A stretch of DNA of 5,568 bases from Georgenia sp. (GCA_027322565.1 DAHVRG010000140.1:1-5568), one strand, 5' to 3'; positions 1 through 5,529 are shown, numbered from the stretch's first letter. The notes: generated from the sequence alone by a model not told the origin. Program-made: numbers and translations.

Positions 1-2
1 TC

Positions 3-515
3 GAGGTGCTCGAGGCGCCCGCGGACACGTGGGAGCTGAGCATCCGCATCCCGCGGTGGGCCGAGGGGGCGACGGTCGACGTCGGGTCCGGCCCGCAGGA
101 CGCCGCGGCCCCGGCGTTCGTCCACCACGGGTCGATGCCCGCCGGTACGGTGGTCGACGTCGTCATCCCGGTGGCTCCGCGCTGGGTGTACGCCGACGAG
201 CGCATCGACGCCGTCCGTGGGTGCGTCGCCCTCGAACGGGGACCGCTCGTCATGTGCGTCGAGTCGGTCGACCAGCCGGACGCCGTCGACGTGGCGCGCG
301 TGCGGGTGGACCCCTCCGCCCCATTGACGACCACGGGGACGGGCGTCGAGGCCCAGGGGTGGCACGTCGACCACCCGGAGGACACCGTCCCCTACGGCCC
401 GCAGGCGCCACGCCTCGCGCGGACGCCGGCACCGGTCCGGTTCGTCCCGTACTTCAGCTGGGGGAACCGAGGACCGAGCACGATGCGCATCTGGGTGCCG
501 ATCGGCGAGGAGTAG
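3..515 (+). CDS. GH127-family (DUF1680) glycosidase, likely beta-L-arabinofuranosidase; 3' end only
   Basis: The 5' part lies outside the window; the reading frame is open from base 3, and the GTG at 6 is simply an internal valine. About 170 C-terminal residues are visible. They match the C-terminal beta-sandwich region of GH127 proteins: an SIRIPRWA segment near the start, then RWVYADERIDAVRGCVALE followed by RGPLVMCVES, and a closing PYFSWGNRGPSTMRIWVP segment, all typical of this family. Known GH127 enzymes such as Bifidobacterium HypBA1 release L-arabinose from beta-arabinofuranosides using a zinc-bound cysteine nucleophile and a glutamate; those residues lie upstream of the window, so activity cannot be judged. 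No secretion signal can be assessed. It is followed after 60 bases by a LacI-type regulator and an AraB-like kinase, which supports an arabinose role. Family assignment is firm; the exact substrate is inferred. Confidence 0.85.
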   Translation, partial: EVLEAPADTWELSIRIPRWAEGATVDVGSGPQDAAAPAFVHHGSMPAGTVVDVVIPVAPRWVYADERIDAVRGCVALERGPLVMCVESVDQPDAVDVARVRVDPSAPLTTTGTGVEAQGWHVDHPEDTVPYGPQAPRLARTPAPVRFVPYFSWGNRGPSTMRIWVPIGEE

Positions 516-530
516 GCCAAGGTACACCTG

Positions 531-558
531 TCGGGCGAGACTCCCGGTAGGTGCCCGA
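531..558 (+). other. Weak inverted repeat after the GH127 gene
   Basis: TCGGGC (531-536) is complementary to GCCCGA (553-558) across a 16-base loop in the 60-base gap between the glycosidase stop and the regulator start. There is no T-run, so it would be a poor terminator. In sequence this GC-rich it may be chance. I saw no convincing promoter in the gap, so the regulator could be co-transcribed with the glycosidase. Confidence 0.2.
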
Positions 559-575
559 ACACGGACGGAGCGCAG

Positions 576-1616
576 ATGGTGGAACAGAACGCCGACCCGG
601 CGCCCAGACGGGCGACGCTGGCGGACGTCGCGCGGGAGGCCGGCGTGTCCATCGCCACCGCGTCGAAGGCGCTCAACGGGCGCCGTCAGGTCCGGGAGGA
701 GACCCGCCAGAAGGTCATCCTCGCCGCCGAGCGACTGGCCTTCCGGCCCAACGTCATCGCCCGGCAGCTGCAGCGGGGACGGTCGGGGACGGTCGGGCTC
801 GTCACGCACGACCTCGAGGGACGCTTCTCCATCCCGATCCTCATGGGCGCCGAGGACGAGGCCGGGACCGGGGAGGTCTCGGTCATGCTCTGCGACGCGC
901 GGGGGGACAAGCTGCGGGAGCGCTACCACGTGCAGGCCCTGCTCGGCCGGCGGGTGGACGGGCTCATCGTCGTCGGCGCCCGCCCGGACGTGCGCTCGTC
1001 GCTGGGACGGCTCCCCGTCCCGGTGGTGTACGCCTACGCCCCGTCGGACGACCCCGAGGACATGTCGGAGATCTGCGACAACGTCGAGGCCGGACGGCTC
1101 GTCGCCGAGCACCTGCTCGCGCGGGGACGCCGGCGCATCGCGATCGTCAGCGGCGACGAGTCCTACGGTGCCGCCCGCGAGCGCGTCCAGGGAGCCACCG
1201 AGGCCCTGGCGGCCGCAGGCCTCGAGCCGGTCGGTGGCCGGGCGGTGTACGGGTCGTGGGACGAGGCGTGGGGGCGCACCGCCGTCGAGACGATCGTCGG
1301 CATGCAGGCCGACGTCGACGCCGTCATCTGCGGCAGCGACCAGATCGCCCGCGGCGCCCTCGACACCCTGCGCGAGCACCGGCTGCGCGTCCCGGAGGAC
1401 GTTGCGGTCACCGGCCACGACAACTGGGAGGTCATCGTCGCCCACTCCCGGCCACGCCTGACGAGCGTAGACATGTGCCTGGAGGAGCTCGGCCGCCGGG
1501 CCGCGGCACGGCTTTTCGCCGCCATCGAGGGGCGCCCCTCGCCCGGCGTCGAGAGCGTCTCGCCGCGTCTCGTGGCCCGTGACTCGACCCGCGGGTACCA
1601 CGTGGCCGGCGAGTAG
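576..1616 (+). CDS. LacI-family transcriptional repressor, AraR-like by context
   Basis: This 346-residue protein has the standard LacI/GalR length and layout. Residues 13-34 form the helix-turn-helix (TLADVAREAGVSIATASKAL), and residues 57-68 form the hinge helix (FRPNVIARQLQ), whose leucine normally inserts into the operator minor groove. A periplasmic-binding-protein-like sensor core fills the rest, including RRVDGLIVVGARP (125-137), ICGSDQIARGAL (251-262), GHDNWEV (280-286) and RPRLTSVDM (292-300). The ATG start is supported by GGAG at 567-570, five bases upstream. It sits between a GH127 glycosidase and an AraB-like kinase and has a LacI-type operator just downstream (1669-1682). The likely job is therefore sugar-responsive repression of the pentose genes, probably responding to L-arabinose as LacI-type AraR does in Corynebacterium. 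The family is certain; the effector and regulon are inferred, and a xylose- or oligosaccharide-responsive relative cannot be excluded. Confidence 0.93.
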   Translation: MVEQNADPAPRRATLADVAREAGVSIATASKALNGRRQVREETRQKVILAAERLAFRPNVIARQLQRGRSGTVGLVTHDLEGRFSIPILMGAEDEAGTGEVSVMLCDARGDKLRERYHVQALLGRRVDGLIVVGARPDVRSSLGRLPVPVVYAYAPSDDPEDMSEICDNVEAGRLVAEHLLARGRRRIAIVSGDESYGAARERVQGATEALAAAGLEPVGGRAVYGSWDEAWGRTAVETIVGMQADVDAVICGSDQIARGALDTLREHRLRVPEDVAVTGHDNWEVIVAHSRPRLTSVDMCLEELGRRAAARLFAAIEGRPSPGVESVSPRLVARDSTRGYHVAGE

Positions 1617-1654
1617 GGGAGACCACAGGCTCGCGACGGCCGATGTGCGGATAT

Positions 1655-1683
1655 TTCCCGCCGGGCTCCGTGAGCGCTAACAT
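1655..1683 (+). promoter_or_regulatory. Probable promoter of the kinase gene
   Basis: A TAACAT hexamer (1678-1683) fits the actinobacterial TAnnnT -10 pattern. A loose -35 candidate, TTCCCG (1655-1660), lies 17 bases upstream. Transcription would start near 1690, giving a leader of about 35 bases with a good ribosome binding site. The -35 match is poor, so the call rests mainly on the -10 element, the operator that covers it and the position before the kinase. Confidence 0.5.
1669..1682 (+). promoter_or_regulatory. LacI-type operator before the kinase gene
   Basis: CGTGAGCGCTAACA is an imperfect palindrome: 5 of 7 base pairs are symmetric around the central CG (1675/1676), and the inner GTGAGCGCTAAC has 5 of 6. 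An even-length palindrome with a central CG is the hallmark of LacI-family operators, and sequences of the kind TGTTAGCGCTnACA are typical of actinobacterial sugar repressors of this family. It overlaps the -10 hexamer, so bound repressor would block RNA polymerase. The adjacent LacI protein is the obvious candidate ligand. Similar but degenerate sites occur at 3416-3429 and 3434-3447. Confidence 0.65.
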
Positions 1684-1713
1684 CGAAGCGACTCGAGGAC
1701 GAACCGACACCAC

Positions 1714-1718
1714 GGAGG
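1714..1718 (+). promoter_or_regulatory. Ribosome binding site fixing the kinase GTG start
   Basis: A perfect GGAGG six bases before GTG 1725 decides in favour of this GTG. The conserved kinase fold begins only around residue 31, so without this site a later start would have been possible. Confidence 0.8.
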
Positions 1719-1724
1719 TGTGCT

Positions 1725-3362
1725 GTGGCGAAGCCGCGCTCAGACGAGACCGAGACGCGCCCGGCGGGCGGCGGTGACGCCGCGCGGGTGGCGGTCATCG
1801 AGGGGCGCACGGCGCTGGGGATCGAGCTCGGGTCGACCCGCATCAAGGCCTGCCTCGTCGGCCCGGAGCCCGACACGGTCCTCGCCACGGGGTCCCACGA
1901 GTGGGAGAACGAGTTCGTCGACCGGATGTGGACCTACTCCCTCGACGCCGTCTGGGCCGGTGTTCAGGGCGCCTTCGCCGACCTCGCCGCCGAGGTGGAG
2001 CGGCTCCACGGCGTGCCGCTCCGCACGGTGGGCGCCATGGGCGTCTCGGCGATGATGCACGGGTACCTCGCCTTCGACGGTGACGACGAGCTGCTCGTCC
2101 CCTTCCGGACCTGGCGAAACACGACGACCGGCCCGGCCGCCGCCGAGCTGTCGCCGCTCTTCGGGGTCAACATCCCGCTGCGGTGGTCGGTGGCGCACCT
2201 GTACCAGGCGATCCTCGACGAGGAGCCGCACGTCCCGCAGGTCCGCTTCCTCACCACGCTCGCCGGTTACGTCCACTGGCGCCTCACCGGGCGCCGGGTG
2301 CTCGGCGTCGGCGACGCCTCGGGGATGTTCCCGATCGACCCGGCGACCGGCGGCTACGACGAGACGATGCTCGAGCGGTTCGACACCCTGGTGGCGGACC
2401 GCACGGGCGGTCTGCGCATCGCCGAGCTGCTCCCGCAGGTGCTCACCGCAGGGCAGCCGGCCGGTGTGCTCACCCCCGAGGGGGCGGCGCTCCTCGACCC
2501 CTCCGGCACGCTGGAACCCGGCGTCCCGCTCTGCCCGCCCGAGGGTGACGCCGGTACCGGGATGGTCGCGACCAACGCCGTCGCGCCGCGCACCGGCAAC
2601 GTGAGCGCGGGGACGAGTATCTTCGCGATGGTCGTGCTCGAGCGGCCGCTCCAGCACATGCACCACGAGATCGACCTGGTGACGACGCCGGCCGGCGACC
2701 CGGTGGCGATGGTCCACTGCAACAACGGGGCGAGCGAGCTGGCTGCCTGGGTCGGGCTCTTCGAGCGCTTCGCCGCCGCTGCCGGGTCCCCGGTCCCGTC
2801 CGACACCGTCTACGAGACGCTGCTGCGCGAGGCGCTCGACGGCGAGACCGACGCCGGCGGGCTGCTCGCCTACAACTACCTGGCGGGGGAGCCGATCGCC
2901 GACCTGGCGGAGGGGCGCCCCCTCGTCGTGCGCACACCCGACAGCCGCCTCACCCTGGCCAACTTCGTCCGGGCCCAGGTCTACGGGGTGTTCGGCACGC
3001 TGAGCCTGGGGATGCAGGTGCTCGCCACGGAGGGCGTCGCGGTGGACCGGATGCTCGCGCACGGCGGGATCTTCCGCACCCCCGGTGTCTCCCAGCGGCT
3101 CCTCGCCGGGGCGCTCGCGGCACCGGTCGCCGTCGGGGAGACCGCCTCGGAGGGGGGAGCCTGGGGGATGGCGGTGCTCGCCGCCTACCTGCGGGACGTC
3201 CCCGGTGTGGGCCTGGCCGAGTACCTCGACGGACGGGTCTTCGCGCGGGCCCGGTTCCACACCGTGGAGCCCGCGCCGGAGGACGTCGCCGGGTACGCCG
3301 CGTACCTCGAGCGGTACCGGTCCGGGCTGGCGACTGTCGCCGCTGCCGTCGAGGCGCTGTGA
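1725..3362 (+). CDS. araB: FGGY-family pentulose kinase, AraB-type (L-ribulokinase, xylulokinase-like)
   Basis: The 545-residue protein has the two-domain FGGY kinase layout. The N-terminal phosphate-binding segment is ALGIELGSTRIKACLV (30-45), followed by GVSAMMHGYLAFD (106-118) and VPFRTWRN (125-132). The second phosphate motif GDAGTGM (274-280) contains the probable catalytic base Asp275. The adenine-site region HGGIFRTPGVSQRLLAGAL (446-464) is followed by SEGGAWGMAVLAAYL (475-489). Residues 1-29 form a poorly conserved extension. This subgroup is often annotated as xylulokinase, but in actinobacteria and bifidobacteria it accompanies araD and araA and serves as the ribulokinase, phosphorylating L-ribulose from ATP. 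The context here (GH127 glycosidase, LacI regulator) fits that. Unusually, no araD or araA follows. An operator overlapping its -10 element suggests sugar-inducible expression. The family is certain; L-ribulose rather than D-xylulose as substrate is a context-based inference. Confidence 0.88.
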   Translation: MAKPRSDETETRPAGGGDAARVAVIEGRTALGIELGSTRIKACLVGPEPDTVLATGSHEWENEFVDRMWTYSLDAVWAGVQGAFADLAAEVERLHGVPLRTVGAMGVSAMMHGYLAFDGDDELLVPFRTWRNTTTGPAAAELSPLFGVNIPLRWSVAHLYQAILDEEPHVPQVRFLTTLAGYVHWRLTGRRVLGVGDASGMFPIDPATGGYDETMLERFDTLVADRTGGLRIAELLPQVLTAGQPAGVLTPEGAALLDPSGTLEPGVPLCPPEGDAGTGMVATNAVAPRTGNVSAGTSIFAMVVLERPLQHMHHEIDLVTTPAGDPVAMVHCNNGASELAAWVGLFERFAAAAGSPVPSDTVYETLLREALDGETDAGGLLAYNYLAGEPIADLAEGRPLVVRTPDSRLTLANFVRAQVYGVFGTLSLGMQVLATEGVAVDRMLAHGGIFRTPGVSQRLLAGALAAPVAVGETASEGGAWGMAVLAAYLRDVPGVGLAEYLDGRVFARARFHTVEPAPEDVAGYAAYLERYRSGLATVAAAVEAL

Positions 3363-3415
3363 GGCTCGTGCAAGGTATGGGAGCCCGCCTGTCGAAATCC
3401 CCGGAGTGGAGGCAT

Positions 3416-3447
3416 TGTTTCCGCTAACATCTGCGATATCGCTCACG
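3416..3447 (+). promoter_or_regulatory. Two tandem degenerate LacI-type operators
   Basis: TGTTTCCGCTAACA (3416-3429) has 5 of 7 symmetric pairs and shares ten bases, CGCTAACATC (3422-3431), with the operator/-10 region before the kinase (1675-1684). A second site, CGATATCGCTCACG (3434-3447), has 4 of 7 symmetric pairs. Its right half CGCTCACG equals the reverse complement of the left half of the kinase operator. The two centres are 18 bp apart. A TAACAT -10 candidate (3425-3430) is again embedded, but no good -35 is visible. The same LacI protein may bind both. Confidence 0.45.
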
Positions 3448-3453
3448 GTGAGC
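3441..3453. repeat. Perfect 6-bp inverted repeat, one-base spacer
   Basis: GCTCAC (3441-3446) and GTGAGC (3448-3453) flank a single G. It overlaps another perfect palindrome, GCGATATCGC (3433-3442). Short palindromes packed this tightly suggest protein-binding DNA rather than RNA structure, since a one-base loop cannot fold. The ligand is unknown. Confidence 0.45.
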
Positions 3454-3521
3454 CATCGATCCATCGCGGGGTCCCCAGCAAAGGTGCAGCACAAATTGCT
3501 CGAAATGTCCTCCTCCACCCT

Positions 3522-3570
3522 GCCCGCCGTGTGCCGGCGGGTCCACGGGGACATCGCGTCCACGGCGGGC
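3522..3570 (+). other. Mutually exclusive hairpins (possible RNA switch)
   Basis: GCCCGCCGTG (3522-3531) is perfectly complementary to CACGGCGGGC (3561-3570), a 10-bp stem. The same left arm can instead pair CCCGCCG (3523-3529) with CGGCGGG (3535-3541), a 7-bp stem with a five-base loop. Only one can form at a time. Within the long form, GTCC (3541-3544) can pair with GGAC (3549-3552). No known riboswitch class is recognised, and high GC content raises the chance-pairing background. Confidence 0.35.
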
Positions 3571-3604
3571 GCCCGAGCGACGCGCGCACACGTCTTGGCT
3601 CACC

Positions 3605-3624
3605 GCCCGGTCACCCGACCGGGC
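3605..3624 (+). other. Perfect 8-bp hairpin, four-base loop
   Basis: GCCCGGTC (3605-3612) and GACCGGGC (3617-3624) enclose ACCC. There is no T-run after it. It could be a U-tract-less terminator of the kinase transcript or part of a structured leader. A further 7-bp stem with a six-base loop follows (GCGCCGC 3631-3637 with GCGGCGC 3644-3650). Confidence 0.5.
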
Positions 3625-3681
3625 ACCTCAGCGCCGCAGCAGGGCGGCGCGGTACGGGGCGGTCCGCCACGGCGGCACCCC

Positions 3682-3704
3682 GGCGGCCGGAAGGTCCGGC
3701 CGCC
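3682..3704 (+). other. Perfect 10-bp hairpin, three-base loop
   Basis: GGCGGCCGGA (3682-3691) and TCCGGCCGCC (3695-3704) enclose AGG. This is the most stable-looking structure of the intergenic region and ends 48 bases before the next start codon. It may terminate upstream transcription or protect the 5' end of the secreted-protein mRNA. No T-run follows. Confidence 0.55.
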
Positions 3705-3740
3705 AGCAGGTCCGGTTCGGACACGTGACGGCCGGGATTC

Positions 3741-3746
3741 GGAGGG
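3741..3746 (+). promoter_or_regulatory. Ribosome binding site of the secreted-protein gene
   Basis: GGAGGG lies six bases before ATG 3753. It fixes this start, which is followed directly by a signal peptide. Confidence 0.8.
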
Positions 3747-3752
3747 AAGCGA

Positions 3753-4367
3753 ATGAAGAACAAGGGGCTACTTACCCGCGCCGGTGTCGGCGCTGTGGGG
3801 GCACTGCTGCTGACCGGCGTCGCCGGTGCGGCGATCGCCGACGAGGTCGGCAGCAACGAGGTGGACGTCAGCGTCGACATCGAGGCGCTGCCGCCCGTCG
3901 GTGCCCTGACCATGAGCGTCGCCGCCGACTCGACGACGCTCACCGAGGTGGACTCGGAGGACCCGGAGGTCCGCCGGTTCGACGGCACCCTGCCGACGGT
4001 CACCGTGAGCGACGACCGCGAGGACATCCCGGAGGGGGTCTTCTGGTACGTCGTCGGCCAGTCGTCGGCCTTCACGGCCGACGGCGCGCCGGAGATCGGG
4101 CCGGAGCACCTGGGCTGGGTGCCCGAGCTGCTCACCGAGAACGACGGTGAGGTCGCGCCCGGCGAGGAGGTGGATACCGTCCTGGACGACGGGGGAGATG
4201 GCCTCACCGGGCAGGAGCTGCTCGCGCTGGCCATGGAATCCAACGAGGCCCACGCCATCGGGGAGTGGGAGGCCAACGCCGACCTCTTCCTCAAGACGCC
4301 GGCGGACGTCGCGCCCGGCAGCTACTCGGCGACCATCACCCTCAGCCTCTGGGAGGACGCCTACTGA
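3753..4367 (+). CDS. Small acidic secreted protein, WxL-like, paired with a DUF916 protein
   Basis: The 204-residue product has a clear Sec signal peptide: basic MKNKGLLTR, a hydrophobic stretch at 11-28, and a probable cleavage after AIA (27-29). The mature 175 residues are extremely acidic (about 40 Asp/Glu against 4 Lys/Arg) and contain no cysteine, LPxTG sorting signal or second membrane helix. The predicted pattern is beta-rich. The C-terminal segment around 172-199 (ANADLFLKTPADVAPGSYSA and on to TITLSL) resembles the closing strands of WxL surface domains. Canonical Trp-x-Leu motifs are absent; the nearest is GWVPEL (121-126). FWYVVG (97-102) is another distinctive patch. The next gene encodes a DUF916 protein, the usual partner of WxL proteins, so I infer a non-covalently held cell-surface protein. 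I do not recognise a specific function; ligand binding or adhesion is possible but unshown. Confidence 0.85.
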   Translation: MKNKGLLTRAGVGAVGALLLTGVAGAAIADEVGSNEVDVSVDIEALPPVGALTMSVAADSTTLTEVDSEDPEVRRFDGTLPTVTVSDDREDIPEGVFWYVVGQSSAFTADGAPEIGPEHLGWVPELLTENDGEVAPGEEVDTVLDDGGDGLTGQELLALAMESNEAHAIGEWEANADLFLKTPADVAPGSYSATITLSLWEDAY

Positions 4368-4372
4368 CCGGT

Positions 4373-4402
4373 CCCCGACCGAGCAGCCACGAGGGGTCGG
4401 GG
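4373..4402 (+). other. Possible antiterminator stem
   Basis: CCCCGACC (4373-4380), six bases after the stop of the secreted-protein gene, is perfectly complementary to GGTCGGGG (4395-4402), which is also the left arm of the downstream terminator hairpin. Forming this 8-bp stem (14-base loop) would break the terminator. CCCCGACC recurs as the terminator's right arm (4416-4423), so the two strands compete for the same partner. Confidence 0.4.
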
Positions 4403-4424
4403 CCGCGGTCCGCGGCCCCGACCC
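4394..4424 (+). terminator. Strong GC-rich terminator-like hairpin
   Basis: Bases 4394-4408 and 4410-4424 form a perfect inverted repeat; a realistic fold has a 14-bp stem (4394-4407 with 4411-4424) and a three-base loop. Only a weak pyrimidine tail (GTCCTTCACC) follows, as is usual for actinobacterial terminators. It sits 27 bases after the secreted-protein stop and 17 bases before the DUF916 start, so it would reduce or terminate read-through between the two genes. Confidence 0.65.
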
Positions 4425-4441
4425 GTCCTTCACCTACCGTG

Positions 4442-5512
4442 ATGACCGTGACTCTCCGCCTTCCCGTACGCCGCGTCACCCTCCTCCTCGCGGCGCTCCT
4501 CGCCGTCCTCACGCCCGGGCTCCTCACCGCGACGGCGTCCGCCGCGGCCACGCCCGAGCCGCCCGCCGAGCGCTGGGCGGTCTCGCCCGCCGACGAGGAG
4601 GGCCCGGACGGCCGGCGCGCCGTCGAGCACACGCTCGACCCCGGCGAGTCCGTCACCGACCGGATCGCCGTCCGCAACGTCGGGCAGGAGCCGGTGACCT
4701 TCGAGCTCACCGCGGCCGACGGCTTCTACACCCGGACCGGCCGGTTCGACACGCTCGCCCCGGGGGAGGAGTCGGTGGCGGCGGGCACGTGGATCTCCAT
4801 CCCCGAGTCGGTGACCGTCGAGGCGGGGGAGACGGAGGTCGTCGAGTTCACCGTCACGGTCCCCGAGCGGACCGAGCCCGGCGACCATGCGGCCGGGATC
4901 ACGGCGTCGGTCACCTCCGTGCAGGCAGCCGAGGACGGCACCAACGTCGGTGTCGTCAGCCGCATCGGGGTCCGGGTGCTCACCCGCGTGACGGGCGAGG
5001 TCACCCCCGCTGCCGCCCTGGAGGGCGTCGTCACGCGGTACGACCTCTCCTGGAACCCCGCGCGCCCAGGGCACGCCACGGTGACCTTCGAGGTGCACAA
5101 CGAGGGCAACACCCGGCTCTTCGCCGAGGGGACCGTCGACGTCGGCGGCCGCGAGGTCACGTTCCCCGCGGCCGACCAGCCCCGCCAGGAGCTCCTCCCG
5201 GGCGACACCCGGGAGATCACCGTCGAGGTCGACGACGTGTGGCCCCTCGTGCGGGTCCCGGTCACCGTGACCCTCGTGCCGGAGGTCGCCACGATGGACG
5301 GCACGAGCTCGACCCTCGAGCCGGTCGTCGCCGAGAGCGCCGTGTGGGCGGTCCCGTGGCCGCAGCTCCTCGTCCTCCTCGGGCTCGCCCTGCTCGTCGG
5401 CGCGGTGGTCCAGGGGCGCCGCCGCTCCCGTCGCCGGCTCGAGTCGCTCCTGGAGCAGGCGCGCGAGGAGGGCCGGCGAGCAGCGACCGGCGCGCCGTCC
5501 GACTCCGCCTGA
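4442..5512 (+). CDS. DUF916 (WxL-interacting) cell-surface protein with C-terminal membrane anchor
   Basis: The 356-residue product begins with a signal peptide (LRLPVRR, hydrophobic 12-29, probable cleavage after ASA at 34). The DUF916 peptidoglycan-binding region follows: RWAVSP (44-49), LDPGESVTDRIAVRNVG (65-81), GFYTRTGRFDTLAPGE (94-109), WISIPESVTVEAGE (117-130) and VTVPERTEPGDHAAGI (138-153). A second immunoglobulin-like region (about 196-283) includes FEVHNEGNTRLFAEG (216-230). One membrane helix (about 307-324) is followed by a very basic tail (GRRRSRRR), giving an outside-to-inside topology. This is the layout of WxL-interacting proteins, which in Firmicutes bridge WxL proteins to peptidoglycan. 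The upstream acidic secreted protein is its likely partner. ATG 4442 has no Shine-Dalgarno site; GTG 4439 or GTG 4448 are alternative starts that keep the signal peptide. An attenuator-like hairpin precedes it. Confidence 0.85.
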   Translation: MTVTLRLPVRRVTLLLAALLAVLTPGLLTATASAAATPEPPAERWAVSPADEEGPDGRRAVEHTLDPGESVTDRIAVRNVGQEPVTFELTAADGFYTRTGRFDTLAPGEESVAAGTWISIPESVTVEAGETEVVEFTVTVPERTEPGDHAAGITASVTSVQAAEDGTNVGVVSRIGVRVLTRVTGEVTPAAALEGVVTRYDLSWNPARPGHATVTFEVHNEGNTRLFAEGTVDVGGREVTFPAADQPRQELLPGDTREITVEVDDVWPLVRVPVTVTLVPEVATMDGTSSTLEPVVAESAVWAVPWPQLLVLLGLALLVGAVVQGRRRSRRRLESLLEQAREEGRRAATGAPSDSA

Positions 5513-5529
5513 GCCTGGATGCGCCGGGC

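Larger units (their letters stand above)
3363..3752 (+). other. 390-base structured intergenic region
   Basis: I see no convincing gene here. Roughly the first 150 bases are visibly less GC-rich than the surroundings and hold operator-like sites (3416-3453). The second half is very GC-rich and holds a series of inverted repeats (3522-3704) that end 48 bases before the next start codon. It could be a long regulated leader for the downstream secreted protein, a set of terminators for the kinase transcript, or a junction where the arabinose locus (lacking araD and araA) was joined to an unrelated surface-protein locus. A weak GGCTC/GAGCC pair (3363-3367 and 3381-3385, 13-base loop) directly after the kinase stop has no T-run. 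Confidence 0.6.

Noticed and set aside
1740..3563. A 607-residue open frame on the minus strand opposite the kinase gene.
   Set aside because: It mirrors the strongly supported kinase, the translation is low-complexity (Arg, Gly, Pro, Glu, His) and shows no domain. Long antisense frames are expected in high-GC genes.
3363..3752. A tRNA, CRISPR array or transposon end in the long intergenic region.
   Set aside because: No cloverleaf with a T-loop consensus, no regularly spaced identical repeats, and no terminal inverted repeats with a target duplication could be found by eye.
3505..3756. An 83-residue + strand reading frame whose TGA overlaps the ATG of the secreted-protein gene (ATGA), with high G/C at third positions in its first part.
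   Set aside because: No ribosome binding site precedes ATG 3505, the product is rich in Arg, Pro and Gly with no recognisable motif, and third-position GC falls away in the second half. The frame runs straight through the hairpin series, so chance openness in GC-rich DNA explains it better.
3753..4367. Calling the small secreted protein a true WxL protein.
   Set aside because: Two Trp-x-Leu motifs are required and neither is present; only the C-terminal strand pattern and the DUF916 neighbour suggest a relation, so it is described as WxL-like.
4265..4441. An upstream extension of the DUF916 protein to an in-frame GTG at 4265.
   Set aside because: It would overlap the secreted-protein gene by about 100 bases, run through the terminator hairpin and bury the signal peptide inside the protein.
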